Shown one piece after another: positions 37,928 through 48,168 of a stretch of 61,041 nt of DNA. Under the pieces are notes generated by a model. That model made no database searches. It saw nothing but the letters and a program-made list of their open reading frames with translations, and had not been told where the DNA came from. Numbering within the stretch: the stretch's first letter is position 1; each line of letters starts with the position of its first letter. The stretch is from assembly GCA_020747015.1 (NCBI GenBank), contig JAGTJM010000116.1, forward strand, positions 1 to 61,041, read 5' to 3'. A program made the position numbers and the translations under genes. This DNA is from Pyrenochaeta sp. MPI-SDFR-AT-0127 (Eukaryota > Ascomycota > Dothideomycetes > Pleosporales > Cucurbitariaceae).

Positions 37928-38620
37928 CTACCATGCCGCCTTTAGCTCGCAAATATACACTTTTCCGTTGACGAGTTTCGTTAGTCTCGCCACTTTGACA
38001 CTTAAACGCCTGCTACCAGGCCCGTCTGGCGGCTTAATCATGTTATGCTTAGTTCGGCACCCAAAACTACACGTACACAAGCAGCAAGGAGTATGTTCCC
38101 AGCCCATGGGCGCAACGTGTAATTGAGAGGAGATGGCAAGCGTGACCAGCAGTTGACCGGTGCAATCCAGTGACTGCATCTTGCGGATTCGTAAAATATG
38201 CCACGGGCGACATTGACAGGGTATACTAGCTGGAAACTGCTGGAAGCAGTGCACAAACAACTTGCAAGGGCTTACAGAGTAACTTTGAGATCGTGTATAC
38301 TGCACAATGTAAACAGCCTCCAATCTTCCACGACGTAGGGCTAGCTCAGCGCGGTAGCCTCTGCAAACTGGATCTTTGGGCCAAATCACGTTGTGCTGCC
38401 TGAAAATGTGTTGTATGCGCTGATTCGTTACATGGCCACTGACTACATGCTCGCTGGCACAGAACTTGCAAATGAATCGACATCTAAAGGGAAGCCGCAG
38501 CACGGAGCGTGCCAGGTAGTATGAACGTGTAGGCTTAGAATTGAGTTGGCGCTTCAAAGAGTTTGCTGTTTGCACTGGGATGAAGTGTATGCAATCCCGA
38601 CGTTCTGCTGGGGTCAACAT
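37928..38620 (-). CDS. Cysteine-rich hypothetical protein, 230 aa
   Basis: An uninterrupted frame of 230 codons from a true ATG at 38,620, much longer than other frames nearby, in DNA of about 50% GC. Cysteine pairs recur: CRFICKFCASEH near residue 48, CQCRPWH near 135, and CCLCTCSFGC with a following H near 180. They could bind zinc, but the spacing matches no zinc-finger class I can name. A 104-codon frame (38,614-38,928) ends right at this start and could be an upstream exon in another frame. No signal peptide or membrane segment is evident. Alternatively the frame is open by chance. Confidence 0.4.
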   Translation of the reverse strand: MLTPAERRDCIHFIPVQTANSLKRQLNSKPTRSYYLARSVLRLPFRCRFICKFCASEHVVSGHVTNQRIQHIFRQHNVIWPKDPVCRGYRAELALRRGRLEAVYIVQYTRSQSYSVSPCKLFVHCFQQFPASIPCQCRPWHILRIRKMQSLDCTGQLLVTLAISSQLHVAPMGWEHTPCCLCTCSFGCRTKHNMIKPPDGPGSRRLSVKVARLTKLVNGKVYICELKAAW

Positions 38621-39169
38621 GAATTGGCATCATTGTCACACGCGTGCAGTGACTTCATTTTTGGCTTCGTTGGCACGACTATCAAGGCATCTATAGTAAT
38701 CTCGTTGCTGCCTCGGATGCAGCGAAAGCTTTTCAAGGAAAGCCGTAGACTGATGGGAGATGTGAGAGGAGAGAACTGATGATAAGTGATGGGAAAGTGG
38801 TAGCGCAATGAATGGAAGAACCCAGTATCCGCCTTGATGCGGTATGTATGATGTGAGACAAGGTAACCCTGATCCAAATGTGAAGAAACAAGCCCTCGCC
38901 CTTGTCTTTTAGTGTCAGCGTGTGCCACAGCTTCTTGAAGAATTCACGTTAAGGTAGTGAGTTGGATGTGTTTGTCTCTCTATACTCGGGAAGTGTGATA
39001 AAAAGTGTTTTGACTTTGAAATATACCTACAGATGTAGGCTCTAAGTATTTTCAATAATCGTTGGCCTCGGGGTACTAGTATTTGGCGTTCTAAAGAAAG
39101 TGCCATATATCCTGGGTCCCTATGTACGATTGCGTGCAGTAACAATGCTAACAAATCTACAGCCCAAGA

Positions 39170-39880
39170 ATAGTGTTAGTTGATAACTGTCTAGGGCTAT
39201 TATCATACTCCCGTGATTATATTTCTGTAGATATTAGTTTAGCTCAAGCAAAGGCCCACGAATCGGTGCTGATTCGAACATAATTGGAAAATTCTACTAG
39301 TAATACTTATACTACTAGCCCTTTAAGACAGCTAGAGCTACTATTCGACTTAAGAAGGACTCTACCTATATAGAGTTAATAGCGTTTATATAATAAAGAG
39401 AGGTCTAAGAGCTTTAGAGCGGCCTACTAAAGAATATATCTAAAGTAATATATACCTATACTATAACCTACTTAATCTATAAGTTAGATCTAAGTAGGTA
39501 TTTTAGTATTATTATACTATATTTAGGAGGGGTAATAATATCCCCAGATTTAATAATACGCTTCGTTATTTATTATATAATATATAAACTTAGAGATAGC
39601 AGAGAAAAATTATATTAAACTATAGGTGCATAAGAAAAGATATATAGATAGTTATCTAGTGGAAATAGGCTAGGTTAATTATTAGTGTTATAGAAAAATA
39701 GAGATATAGAGTATTAGGTAGATAGTATTTATTATAAAAGTCTATTAGGCATCGGATAGGCATAAGGTTAGCATGACAGAGAGTAGTATAGGTGTTTAGC
39801 TCACAGGGACGTCCGGCGCATAGGAATGGACGTACGTAGGACGTATTGCCGTATAAACTATAACATAATCCCTCATCATG
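39170..39880. mobile_element. A/T-rich, RIP-affected repeat relic
   Basis: Between about 39,285 and 39,780 the DNA is A/T-rich and TpA-rich but keeps some G/C words. An 18-base hairpin (CGAATC-GGTGCT-GATTCG) lies at its left edge near 39,261. The flanks have features that could belong to a long terminal repeat (TGTTAG near 39,175; TAACA near 39,863), but the bases outside these points do not form a matching target duplication, so an LTR is not claimed. Confidence 0.4.
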
Positions 39881-40229
39881 CTGGTTGTGGGTGCTGGCGG
39901 AAATAATGACATCACGATGTAGTTTCTTCTTAATCGTACAGAGTGTTCACTTTTCGAACTGTAGAGAACAAATGAACAGCAACAATAATTCTCGACGGTT
40001 TTATAGTCGTTCTTATGGACGAGTTTACAAAAACCACAAATTAAGACTTTCTGACATGACAGATTCTACCAACGATAAGGTCCGTCGCAACGACCACCGC
40101 TGTCTTTGCTTCTTTGCTCTCTGTTAACTGCTCCCTATTAATTCTTTATAAGTCCACCGGGATAACGAAGATCTTACTAGGTATTCCTCCTAGTTACCGA
40201 ACATTCGCTGCGTGCGAAGGCTTCCTCAG

Positions 40230-41070
40230 GGCTGTTCCGGTACTCTTCCTCGTTGGGGATAAGCTGCTCTAGTCGCTAAAAACGCTGCTGGCGAGCGCTT
40301 ATTCTTACCGGGTCCTCACATTGTGTAGGATGATAATCTCTTCAATACTATCCCGATGATGGAATACCCTAGAGAGCACGGCGTCGGCGTTGCTGGGATG
40401 GTGGGGACAACCAATACAGCGACAGAGAAGGCTTTTGAGTCGAGAGCGGAGACTGAAGCTCTTAGTAGCTCTACTGCTGTCTGCTCTTATAGTAGGCAGA
40501 AGCTGCGTAAAGAGCGCTTTAATAAGGATCTTGTAAGCCTTAAGACGCAGTCTAGGCCTCAGATTGAGTGTGGAGAAACCTGCTGGGCGCTCTCAGAGCG
40601 TCAAACTGTACTACAGCTGGCATGGAGAGACTCGCAAGCTGTGATATTCGCTTCTACTGTTGTTGATGGTAAGTACAGGCTCGCCACTATGCTAAGCTTG
40701 GGCTGACGATAGTCGCCACTATGTATTCAGTATGTTGAGCGCCAACGCCGACGACCAGCGCTAGCGTCTACGAGTAAGCGGCCCTTCAAGAAAGACTTTG
40801 GCAACGAGTCTGTTAAGTTACTTGGAATCCCAGAGATGATAGACGACTATAACAGGCACAAAAGCGAGGTAGATAGGTACGGCCAGACGCGGAGCTACTA
40901 TAATACACAGCGGCGCAAGCACCGTACTTTGAGGCCGCTGCTCTGCTACCAACTTGACATAACGTTCAACAACATCTATCGGCTATCCTCCTACTCAACG
41001 CGTGAGCCGCTGCGAGGGATAGCATTTTGTCGCACTGGACGTGCTAAAACGATGAAAGTTGAAATAATGA
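40230..41070 (+). pseudogene. piggyBac-type (DDE_Tnp_1_7) transposase relic
   Basis: A single plus frame can be read through three stops (TAG at 40,326; TGA at 40,704; TAG at 40,710). In order it shows ERLFLPGPHIV-stop-DDNLFNTIP (the region holding a catalytic Asp before NLF/NFF in piggyBac transposases), a segment with VLQLAWRDSQAVIFASTV, then KRPFKKDFGNESVK, IPEMIDDYNRHKSEVDRYG, QTRSYYNTQRRKHRTLRPLL and LDITFNNIYRLSSYST. The IP-x-x-IDDYN...VD...RSYYNTQ block is the diagnostic end of the family. The usual D-Q pair after VD is replaced by YGQ. Both late stops are one C-to-T change away from Arg and Gln codons. The 5' part is missing or unreadable. The relic abuts HET pseudogene 1. Confidence 0.7.
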
Positions 41071-41396
41071 TGAGAAGCAGCAGCGTTGTATTGATTGATG
41101 TTGCATCTGAAGTATGGGGTACTCCAACCCGCAGATTTACAAACAGCATCACAGCTGGATTACGAATACAGTTGCCTTGGGGCTCGCAGAGTATGCTCGC
41201 CCTGCGACACATTTGTCTCGTCTCAGCCGTGCCTAATTACGCTTACACTTCCCGGATTTCGCTCAGAGGACACAACACTGCCTTGTTTGGCGCAGCTTAG
41301 GGCCTTATGAAAAAAAAACACCCATTTGGTCTCCAAACCATTCCGTTGGTGCTCTCAATATGTGTTCTGACTCTACCACCCTTTTACTTTTGTGAT

Positions 41397-43260
41397 ATGG
41401 ATACTTCAACCGAGCAGCCAGTGGGACTGGTTGCTTCAGTTGCGCAAGATGCATCGCTAGAGGACTTGACGCTGATGAAGCGGTGCGGATTTACAGTCAT
41501 CTTCAGGCGAGAGAAATCCGAGTTGCAATACTGCACCCAGCAACAAACCTAGCAGACTCAATGCATTGCTCTCTCACCACCTTCAACTTATCCAACAATC
41601 CGTCGTATGATGTACTCTCCTACGCGTGGGGCAGTGATTCCAACCCTGCCGTGATTACGTTGAGTGGATTTGGCTACAGAATAACTCAGAATCTCGACTC
41701 AGCACTACGTTACCTCCTCCATACTACGGAGGACAGAAGTCTCTGGATCGATGCCCTGGCAATCAATCAGTTCGATCACGTGGAGAAGAGTGTGCAAGTC
41801 AAGATGATGTGAGAGGTATACGCCGCGGCTACGGAGACGGTGGTCCGGCTGGGTCATGGAGATGAAAAGGTCGATGGACTATGGCGTGAGATATAGTGAC
41901 TTGGACAGGAGATGCTGTTAAATGTGCTATTGGGGATGGCGAAGTATTTTGGGGAAGATCAACAGAAATTGCTTGCTTTATTTGACGGCATGAAACAGTT
42001 CGCAATGCTACCCCACTGGAGTAGGGCTTGGGTTGTGCAGGAGATGGTGTTCTCAAGATTGGTTAGGTTGCTATACGGAAAGAATAGCATGGCGTGGGAT
42101 CTGTTCAGGCACTTCTGGAGTAAAGCAACGACATACTTCAGCGATGAACTAGTTCGACAACCAAATAACTCGATCGGTGAGCTCTCAATGGATGATATAG
42201 CACAGTCGCTATGCACTGCACACACAGGTAAGACGCCTCCCGTACGAGCCCTCAGCACCGAAAAAAGAGGCTGCTGCGATATGGTCTTGGGTGTCTTTCC
42301 GACCTGTCGCTGGACTTCTTACAGCAAGGTTCCGTCGCTGGTGAGAGTTCTATTGACTATCAGACCTGGATCCGGCATTTCTGCTCGCAGCGTCAGTGCG
42401 GGGATCCGAGGGATTTGGTGTTTGCTTGATATGGGTTCTTTGATACTGAACTCAGGCATAGAGTTCAGGTTGACTATGACAAGGGTGAGGATGAGATTTT
42501 CAATCAAATCACAGTCGCATTTACCGGGGTGGAGAGCAAGCTTGGGCGTTTGAACCAGGAGCGCAATCTGAACTTTTGTTGCAAGCCATCGTGGGTCCCC
42601 GCCTACGATATGCAATGGCAGCTTCTGATAATGTTCCTTTCTTATCGAGCTCAGTGCACTGACTCCTCCAGGGGTGCAGGACAATGCTCATGTTTTCCAA
42701 ATCCAAGTCGCTCACCTGGGTACCATTACCAAAATCTCGCAAGCTCCCTCAATTTCGGCATGAGCCAACCTCGTAGCTCTCTTCCTTAACACAGACCTTC
42801 TCATCACTTGGGCTTTGATCCAACACTGGCAGAATATTCGTGTCGATCTGCGGGTAACGGATTCAAGGATAGCAGATTTCACACTTGCCTTTGGCGTGTG
42901 TGGGATCACGCCGGCAACTAATCTAACTATCAGATTGCAAGTGTTGACTTGGGATCGTGGGATTAAGAATGCGGATCCGGAAAATCGAGAAGAGACTGCC
43001 GTCCGAAAGCTCATTAGTATAATGGGGATGGATCCGATGCTGTCGTATGGCTTTTATGAGACCAGGAGGATGTTCGAATTCTCCAGTGCAGCTACATTCG
43101 AGCGCGATAATAGACCGAACGGTGCGCACCGACGGAGTGGGTATAGAGTCGGACCAGGAGGAATGCTGGTAGATGATGAAATCGTTATAGCCTAGGGAGT
43201 GGTTCCTATTATTATTCGGAAATGCAGCACAAAATATCAACTTATGGGAAATACGTCTGC
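41397..43260 (+). pseudogene. HET-domain (heterokaryon incompatibility) protein pseudogene 1
   Basis: HET motifs are clear: EIRVAILHPATN leading to SYDVLSYAWGSD, then DRSLWIDALAINQ, HWSRAWVVQEMVFS and QCGDPRDLVFA. C-terminal HET-type features follow: RSGYRVGPGGMLVDDEIVIA and GVVPIIIRK. HET proteins trigger programmed cell death when incompatible strains fuse. The gene is broken many times: TGA at 41,810, TAG-TGA at 41,894-41,899, a frame change at the A6 run 42,261-42,266, TGA at 42,427, another frame change near 42,790, and TAG at 43,193. After each break the family signature resumes. A likely original start is the ATG at 41,397, with a frame change before 41,483. The Trp of the usual VWLG motif is Arg here. 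No product is expected. Confidence 0.75.
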
Positions 43261-43373
43261 ACCCGATTTCTTAAATGCGGTTGGGTTCGTTAAGAAATCG
43301 TCCCGTGCTGAAACGCGGCAAATACTTCTGATATAATGGAGGGTTTGTTAGATTATGTTATAAGACCTTATTA

Positions 43374-43766
43374 ACGTGTTCCACCACCTAATAGGCCGAA
43401 CCACCTAGTAGGCAATCCTAAAACCTACTAAAAATAGCTAAAACAGTATATTAAGATCTTAACCACGGTTATATCTTATAGGACTAGGTCTTAGAGATAG
43501 CTTTCTATTACTATTAGAGAGTATATTCTAGAGTATAAGTATATAGACTTTAGCTAATCTCTTAATCTTAAGTTTTAGTTAAAATTTAGGGACTAAAAGT
43601 AAATATCTTAGTAACTATAACCTTAATATATACTAAGACTATATACTAATTCTAGATATATAAAATATAGCTATAGTTAAGATCTTAATATACTATTTTA
43701 GCTATTTTTAGTAGGTTTTTAGAGTAGACTACTAGGTAGTTTAGCCTTCTTAGTAGTAGAATATAT
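43374..43766. mobile_element. 393-bp miniature inverted-repeat element related to the 2.08-kb transposon
   Basis: The left end ACGTGTTCCACCACCTA is the same end sequence as the element at 30,343-32,426, and TA flanks both ends (43,372-43,373; 43,767-43,768). The arms are long, about 105 bp: AACCTACTAAAAATAGCTAA on the left recurs as its reverse complement on the right, followed by a shared TATATTAAGATCTTAAC. The right arm shows heavy C-to-T/G-to-A change (ATATATTCTACTACTAA). With no coding capacity, this is a non-autonomous derivative that would depend on the larger element's transposase. Confidence 0.75.
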
Positions 43767-43768
43767 TA

Positions 43769-44825
43769 GAAGGTAGTAAGGCTTAATAAGTATATTCTAC
43801 TAATAAGTCTAGCTATTACTTTAGGTAGGTTAAATATTAGAGAGTTTTAAGATATACTTCTAGACTCTAAATACTACTTTATAATATATATTATCTCTAC
43901 TTTTTATTCTCTTCTAAACCTATATTAAATTAAGCTAACTTCTATACTTATTACTACTTCTACCTATAAAATTTTTTTTCTATATACTTTAAACTAAATA
44001 TAATATAACTATTATTTTATATTAGAATTAATAGTATTAGAATTAATATATCTAGTACTATTACTAGTAATAATATTAGGTAGTATATATATAATACTAA
44101 CTCTATTATTTAAATAACTATTCCTTATATTCTAAAGTATTAATTATAACTAAGTAGAAAGCTAGAATACTATATTATCTAACTATAGGAATATATTATA
44201 TAGTAAGAGATATACTAATTCTAATAGAATTAAGAAAATATATAATAATAAAATATTAGATCCTATAGTCTAATTAATACTAATCTATCTCTTATAGTAG
44301 TATAATTTAATACTTAGGTTAAATTAATCTCTATTATAATATAAGAACTCTTCTAGAAACTATAAAAGTAAGTTTTTAAATTTTAAAAAGTTTAAATTAA
44401 AACCTTACTCTTTAATATAAGCTATTTTAAACTTATAATATTATAGATACTAAAACTTTACTACTACGTAAAGCGCTCTATATAACTATTTTTATAATTT
44501 CTACTAATAATATTAATATATTTTCTAATATTAATCTTCTAGTATTTTTTAAACCCTAATAGCCTTACTAACTTTTCTCTAACTTATTTATAACTTAACT
44601 AGCCTTAAAATAAATATAGCATAAGAGTATAAATTAAATAGAATATATAATATAATATATTAATTAATATACTAAAAATTAGGGTATATTAGCTCTTAAG
44701 AGCCTAACTAGAATATAGTTTAAAGTATAACCTACTTTAAATATTTAATATCTAGTCTTTAAATAAAAACTAGACTTAGTCCTAATTCTAGCTACCGCCT
44801 TAGGATAGAGAGTTTATAGAATTGG
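43769..44825. mobile_element. RIP-destroyed repeat right of the miniature element
   Basis: About 1.05 kb of TpA-rich, CpG-poor sequence with stops in every frame. Just inside its left edge (43,792 onward) TATATTCTACTAATAAG resembles the mutated transposon end again, so a second, adjacent or nested copy may start here. Its other end was not found. A lone ACTACGTAAAGCGC patch (44,461-44,474) retains CpG. Confidence 0.6.
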
Positions 44826-45781
44826 AAAAGGAGAGTGTTTTAGTGGGCTGAAAATATGCGCAACGGATGCTATAGCGAAGAAAGTACAACTTAGATACTT
44901 TCCTCGCATCATGGGTGGTCGTATAGGGAGTTTGAATTTGTGCCTTACTAGTGCTCATTCTGCCTAACTATTGATTTAGCATGATATTTCAGACGTACCG
45001 TGGTCATTTCGGCGACGGCAATGGCAATGGCGTACGTTTAGGGGGGTACATTTTGAGATGTTAGTGAACTGAATTAGAAGTATTGCTTAGATTCATGATA
45101 AAAGGGAAAATCAAAAGGCGACGGGAGATGGACCCTGCGGCGGTGGCTTAGAGTTGACAATAAAGTAGTCGAATAATGTATTCCACCACCTAGTGAGCCA
45201 AAATCTCTTGGCAGCGAACATGACGACTACTACTACATGCAATGTCTCCACCAGCTCAGTCAAATCAATCTCAACATGGGAGTAGAACTGCATACTCCAG
45301 CTTCCAATAATGGCGCAATGACACGCAGAGCCAACAAAAATGCTGATAGAAGTGGGCGATTGAACAAGTGGTTTAACGGATTGGCTCTCAACTCGAAATC
45401 CATACAGGACTGGAGGAGATTGACCGATATATTGGCTATCCACGCGAATTCCGTAGATTTGAGGAGAATGTTCGCTGTATTGCAAGTCGTAGATTATCCC
45501 TAATGCATTTACTTCATAGGAAGTTAAACAAGAAAGAAAAGCAAAGACCTAGAGGCTAAAAAGTATAATGGTACGCATGCGGAGTAGCCCGCCTGAGCGA
45601 CTATGGTTTTTCCTGTTTTTGAAAGTAAGAGGTGTAGGTGGGGAGGCAAGTACAATAAGGACATGCCCATGCGAGTGGTTACGCTAGCTGTTGTGGTTTG
45701 CAGAATATGTCTTAGAAATACCCATCACTTGGGGATAAGGCGAGTACGATATAGTGAGAAAGTCGACAAACGATCGACCTC
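44826..45781. other. Interval containing a solo transposon end
   Basis: Frames on opposite strands (45,111-45,485 minus and 45,237-45,503 plus) overlap and have no motif. The only recognisable item is the lone transposon end at 45,176. From 45,504 to the zinc-finger gene's stop nothing is seen. Confidence 0.4.
45176..45199 (+). repeat. Solo copy of the transposon end
   Basis: ATGTATTCCACCACCTAGTG, preceded by TA, matches the family end ACGTGTTCCACCACCTAGTG with two changes (C to T, G to A). No partner end in the opposite orientation is visible nearby, so this is a truncated insertion or an excision scar. Confidence 0.6.
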
Positions 45782-47368
45782 TTAGGACTGGGTTGATGCG
45801 GTAGACCTAACCCCTTCTTCGAGGTCTACTCGCTCATCTCTACGCGTACGTGACCAATTTTGGCCCAGGCGGATCATGGTAGCTCCGAGCGTATGACAAG
45901 AGCCCTCAACGATGTGCCGGGCTATTCTCGAAAACGCACCGAGCCCACCACCCACATATGTGCTTATGGTATTGAAGCTGGCAATAACGTAGGTACAGAG
46001 GCTGAGGGTGACCGGTAAGAATACGAGGGCTGCTTGCATCCCTTCTTGGCTGGACAGCAATGTGAGTGCGGAAATCATTGTGGCTAGCAGGATTGTCCAG
46101 AGGAGGGGAAGGTGCGGGTCGCTGTAAGTTGAAAAGGCGCTATGCCCATACGTTCCCGTGGCGATAAGGCTAGCCAGATAAACGCTGTAGAGCAATGCAA
46201 TTGGTGAGCGGGGGTCCGTCTTTACGATTGGCCACGAGAGCGAAAACCCGAACATTGCCAGTGCTAGCTTTTCGGTCCCAACTATGTCGACAATTAAAGT
46301 CTTCGCAAGCACCAGTGCTGCCAATAGCGTCCATGAGGAGGTTGACCCTTCAGTTATCGTCGAGCTTCCAGCGGGCGACGGTATTGCCTGAGCTTGGCCG
46401 AGCAGGCTCAGAAAAACTGTTGAAGACGCAACCCAAAGTGGCATATGTGCTGGATTCCTCCATTGGCGAGATTGGTTTAGACGACTTACAGCTTCTGCAA
46501 CCGAATCCAACTCTTTACAGTTGCCACTCAAAGACACTGATGCCATGAGTCGCTCGGGAGCAAAAGAGCCGAAGTCATTTGGTATGAACCGAGGATCACG
46601 AATACTTGAACGGTTAGTGCCCGAACTGAGCCAGTGACATCCCGTCAATCCAGCGGAAAGCTGTGAAAGAAAGTCTAGACGGGTGACAGTGTAGGGAATG
46701 ATATAAGGCCACTTCTCTTTCGGCCAGAGGTCGATATGATCGGCTGCATCGGTTTGTGTTGTAGACGAGTAGTCCGGTCTTAATTGAGAAGATTCAGTTG
46801 CTTCGTTCTTCCAGGCCTTGCCCCAGAAGGGGCCTTGCAGACGCTTTATACCAAAGCTAGCGGTACCCTTTTCATCATCCCGAGCGATGGCTGTCGGCAT
46901 GATAGCGTTCTCATCAGTCCCCATCCGGACGGCAACTGGCACATAATGATGCTTCGGCTGATCTTGATCCATGTGCCATATTGTTGGATAAGACCCATTG
47001 AATAGATTCTTCTCGGTTTGCGTGGCAGAGTACGTGTCATTCTTGGAAACTTCAGGCTTCCCGTTGATCGAGCGTGGCACGGGGGTCGCCAATGATCGAC
47101 CAGCAGTCAGCGAGGCTCTTGGCAAAGATTTGGTAGGCTTGAAAGCACTGGATGAAACTCCGGCGTTTCCTTCGCTTCTACTGTGTATAGTATAATGTCG
47201 TTGGAGGAGATCACGTCTTGCGAAGCTCGAATTGCAGGTGAAACACTTGAATGGCTTGACGTTGGTATGGGTCAGGATGTGCCGCTCGAGACAGTTATCA
47301 CTGGAGAATGACTGGCCGCAGTAAGTACAGAAACCCATCTTGTGCGTGGTATCGAGCTCTATTGTCAT
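45782..47368 (-). CDS. C2H2 zinc-finger protein with a C-terminal multi-pass membrane domain
   Basis: An uninterrupted 528-codon frame from the ATG at 47,368 (the frame extends 21 codons further upstream without an ATG). Two classical C2H2 fingers lie at residues 14-34 (FCTYC...H-x3-H) and 42-62 (FKCFTC...H-x3-H), joined by a HTNVKPFKC linker, so DNA binding is expected. After a Ser/Thr-rich linker comes PYTVTRLDFLSQLSAGLTG, which resembles the lead-in to the middle homology region of fungal C2H2 regulators. Instead of that region, about six hydrophobic spans follow (near residues 311-329, 344-364, 368-382, 388-405, 420-439, 445-466) and a polar tail. It may be a membrane-tethered regulator. 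A GTAAGT at 46,489 could be a donor, but the acceptors I found led quickly to a stop while the unspliced frame stays open for 236 more codons. It diverges from the gene at 48,169. Confidence 0.7.
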   Translation of the reverse strand: MTIELDTTHKMGFCTYCGQSFSSDNCLERHILTHTNVKPFKCFTCNSSFARRDLLQRHYTIHSRSEGNAGVSSSAFKPTKSLPRASLTAGRSLATPVPRSINGKPEVSKNDTYSATQTEKNLFNGSYPTIWHMDQDQPKHHYVPVAVRMGTDENAIMPTAIARDDEKGTASFGIKRLQGPFWGKAWKNEATESSQLRPDYSSTTQTDAADHIDLWPKEKWPYIIPYTVTRLDFLSQLSAGLTGCHWLSSGTNRSSIRDPRFIPNDFGSFAPERLMASVSLSGNCKELDSVAEAVSRLNQSRQWRNPAHMPLWVASSTVFLSLLGQAQAIPSPAGSSTITEGSTSSWTLLAALVLAKTLIVDIVGTEKLALAMFGFSLSWPIVKTDPRSPIALLYSVYLASLIATGTYGHSAFSTYSDPHLPLLWTILLATMISALTLLSSQEGMQAALVFLPVTLSLCTYVIASFNTISTYVGGGLGAFSRIARHIVEGSCHTLGATMIRLGQNWSRTRRDERVDLEEGVRSTASTQS

Positions 47369-48168
47369 ATATGGAGCGAAAAGGAGTATCGGCCAGGTCG
47401 CTCTCCTCAGAAAAGGTGTGACTCTGGTCAATTCTTTCTGTTGGAGAGCATTGACCGCGTGTGATCGAGCGGGGGTGGATCTTGAGACAAGATTGCAAAG
47501 TCGCGAGGAATTGCTCCGGGGAGCTCGTGGGATAGTCTATTGACTGTATCTATATAAGCTCGAGGCCTCGAAGAGAATACGGCTCGAGTAGCATACGTTT
47601 ACTACTGTGTGTATTGAGGGTTCTACCTGGTCTTGGGTTTTTCCGTCTGATTGCAGAATAAATATTTTTCGTTTTGTGAAGAGAGAAATTCAGCCACTTG
47701 TGGGCCCGCGATATGTGCGTCTTCCCGTGTACGAGTTGAACGGTAGTGAGAACCTTGAAGAAACTGAGCTGAATGTTAGGCAAGCTTTCGGAAATTGTAT
47801 GGAGATGGCCCACCGTGGAGCGGCACGAGCGTAACTTGCGAATAGTCTCAAGTGGTTGTCAATGGCGGAGAGGGCAGACGGTAGCAATGAGCAAGGCAGC
47901 TATGTCGAATGGGGGTATTGTGGGAACTGAGAGGGTGTATGGTGTCGAGGCTGGGTGAGGTACAGATTCCGAGAGTCGAGGTTGACCGGTCTGCTGAGCT
48001 GTACGCGGTGGTGGGGTAAGCTGCTCCTCGTGTTCAGCCTTCTCAACCTCAATTTCCTCGCCGTTTGAAAAACAGCTTCTTTCTCCTCGCGACCTAAGCC
48101 GATCTTCTTGCCTCATTTCTCATTTCAAGAACATACGGCATTGTACGAAGTGTTGATGCCTCCTTATC
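47369..48168. promoter_or_regulatory. Shared divergent promoter region, with palindrome and TATA-like box
   Basis: The 800 bp between two divergent starts hold no supported gene; the 75- and 85-codon frames here lack motifs. A perfect 12-bp palindrome, TCGAGGCCTCGA, sits at 47,560-47,571, next to a TATATAAG word (47,551-47,558) that reads CTTATATAG on the zinc-finger gene's strand, about 185 bp upstream of its ATG. Co-regulation of the pair is inferred from geometry only. Confidence 0.4.

Noticed and set aside
39175..39867. A possible solo long terminal repeat (TGTTAG...TAACA)
   Set aside because: The bases just outside (AATAG and TAATC) do not form a target duplication and no second LTR or primer-binding site is seen, so only an A/T-rich relic is reported.
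46416..46489. An intron in the zinc-finger/membrane gene starting at GTAAGT (46,489)
   Set aside because: Joining to the CAACAG acceptor 73 nt downstream gives an immediate stop, while the unspliced frame stays open for more than 230 codons with a consistent membrane pattern.
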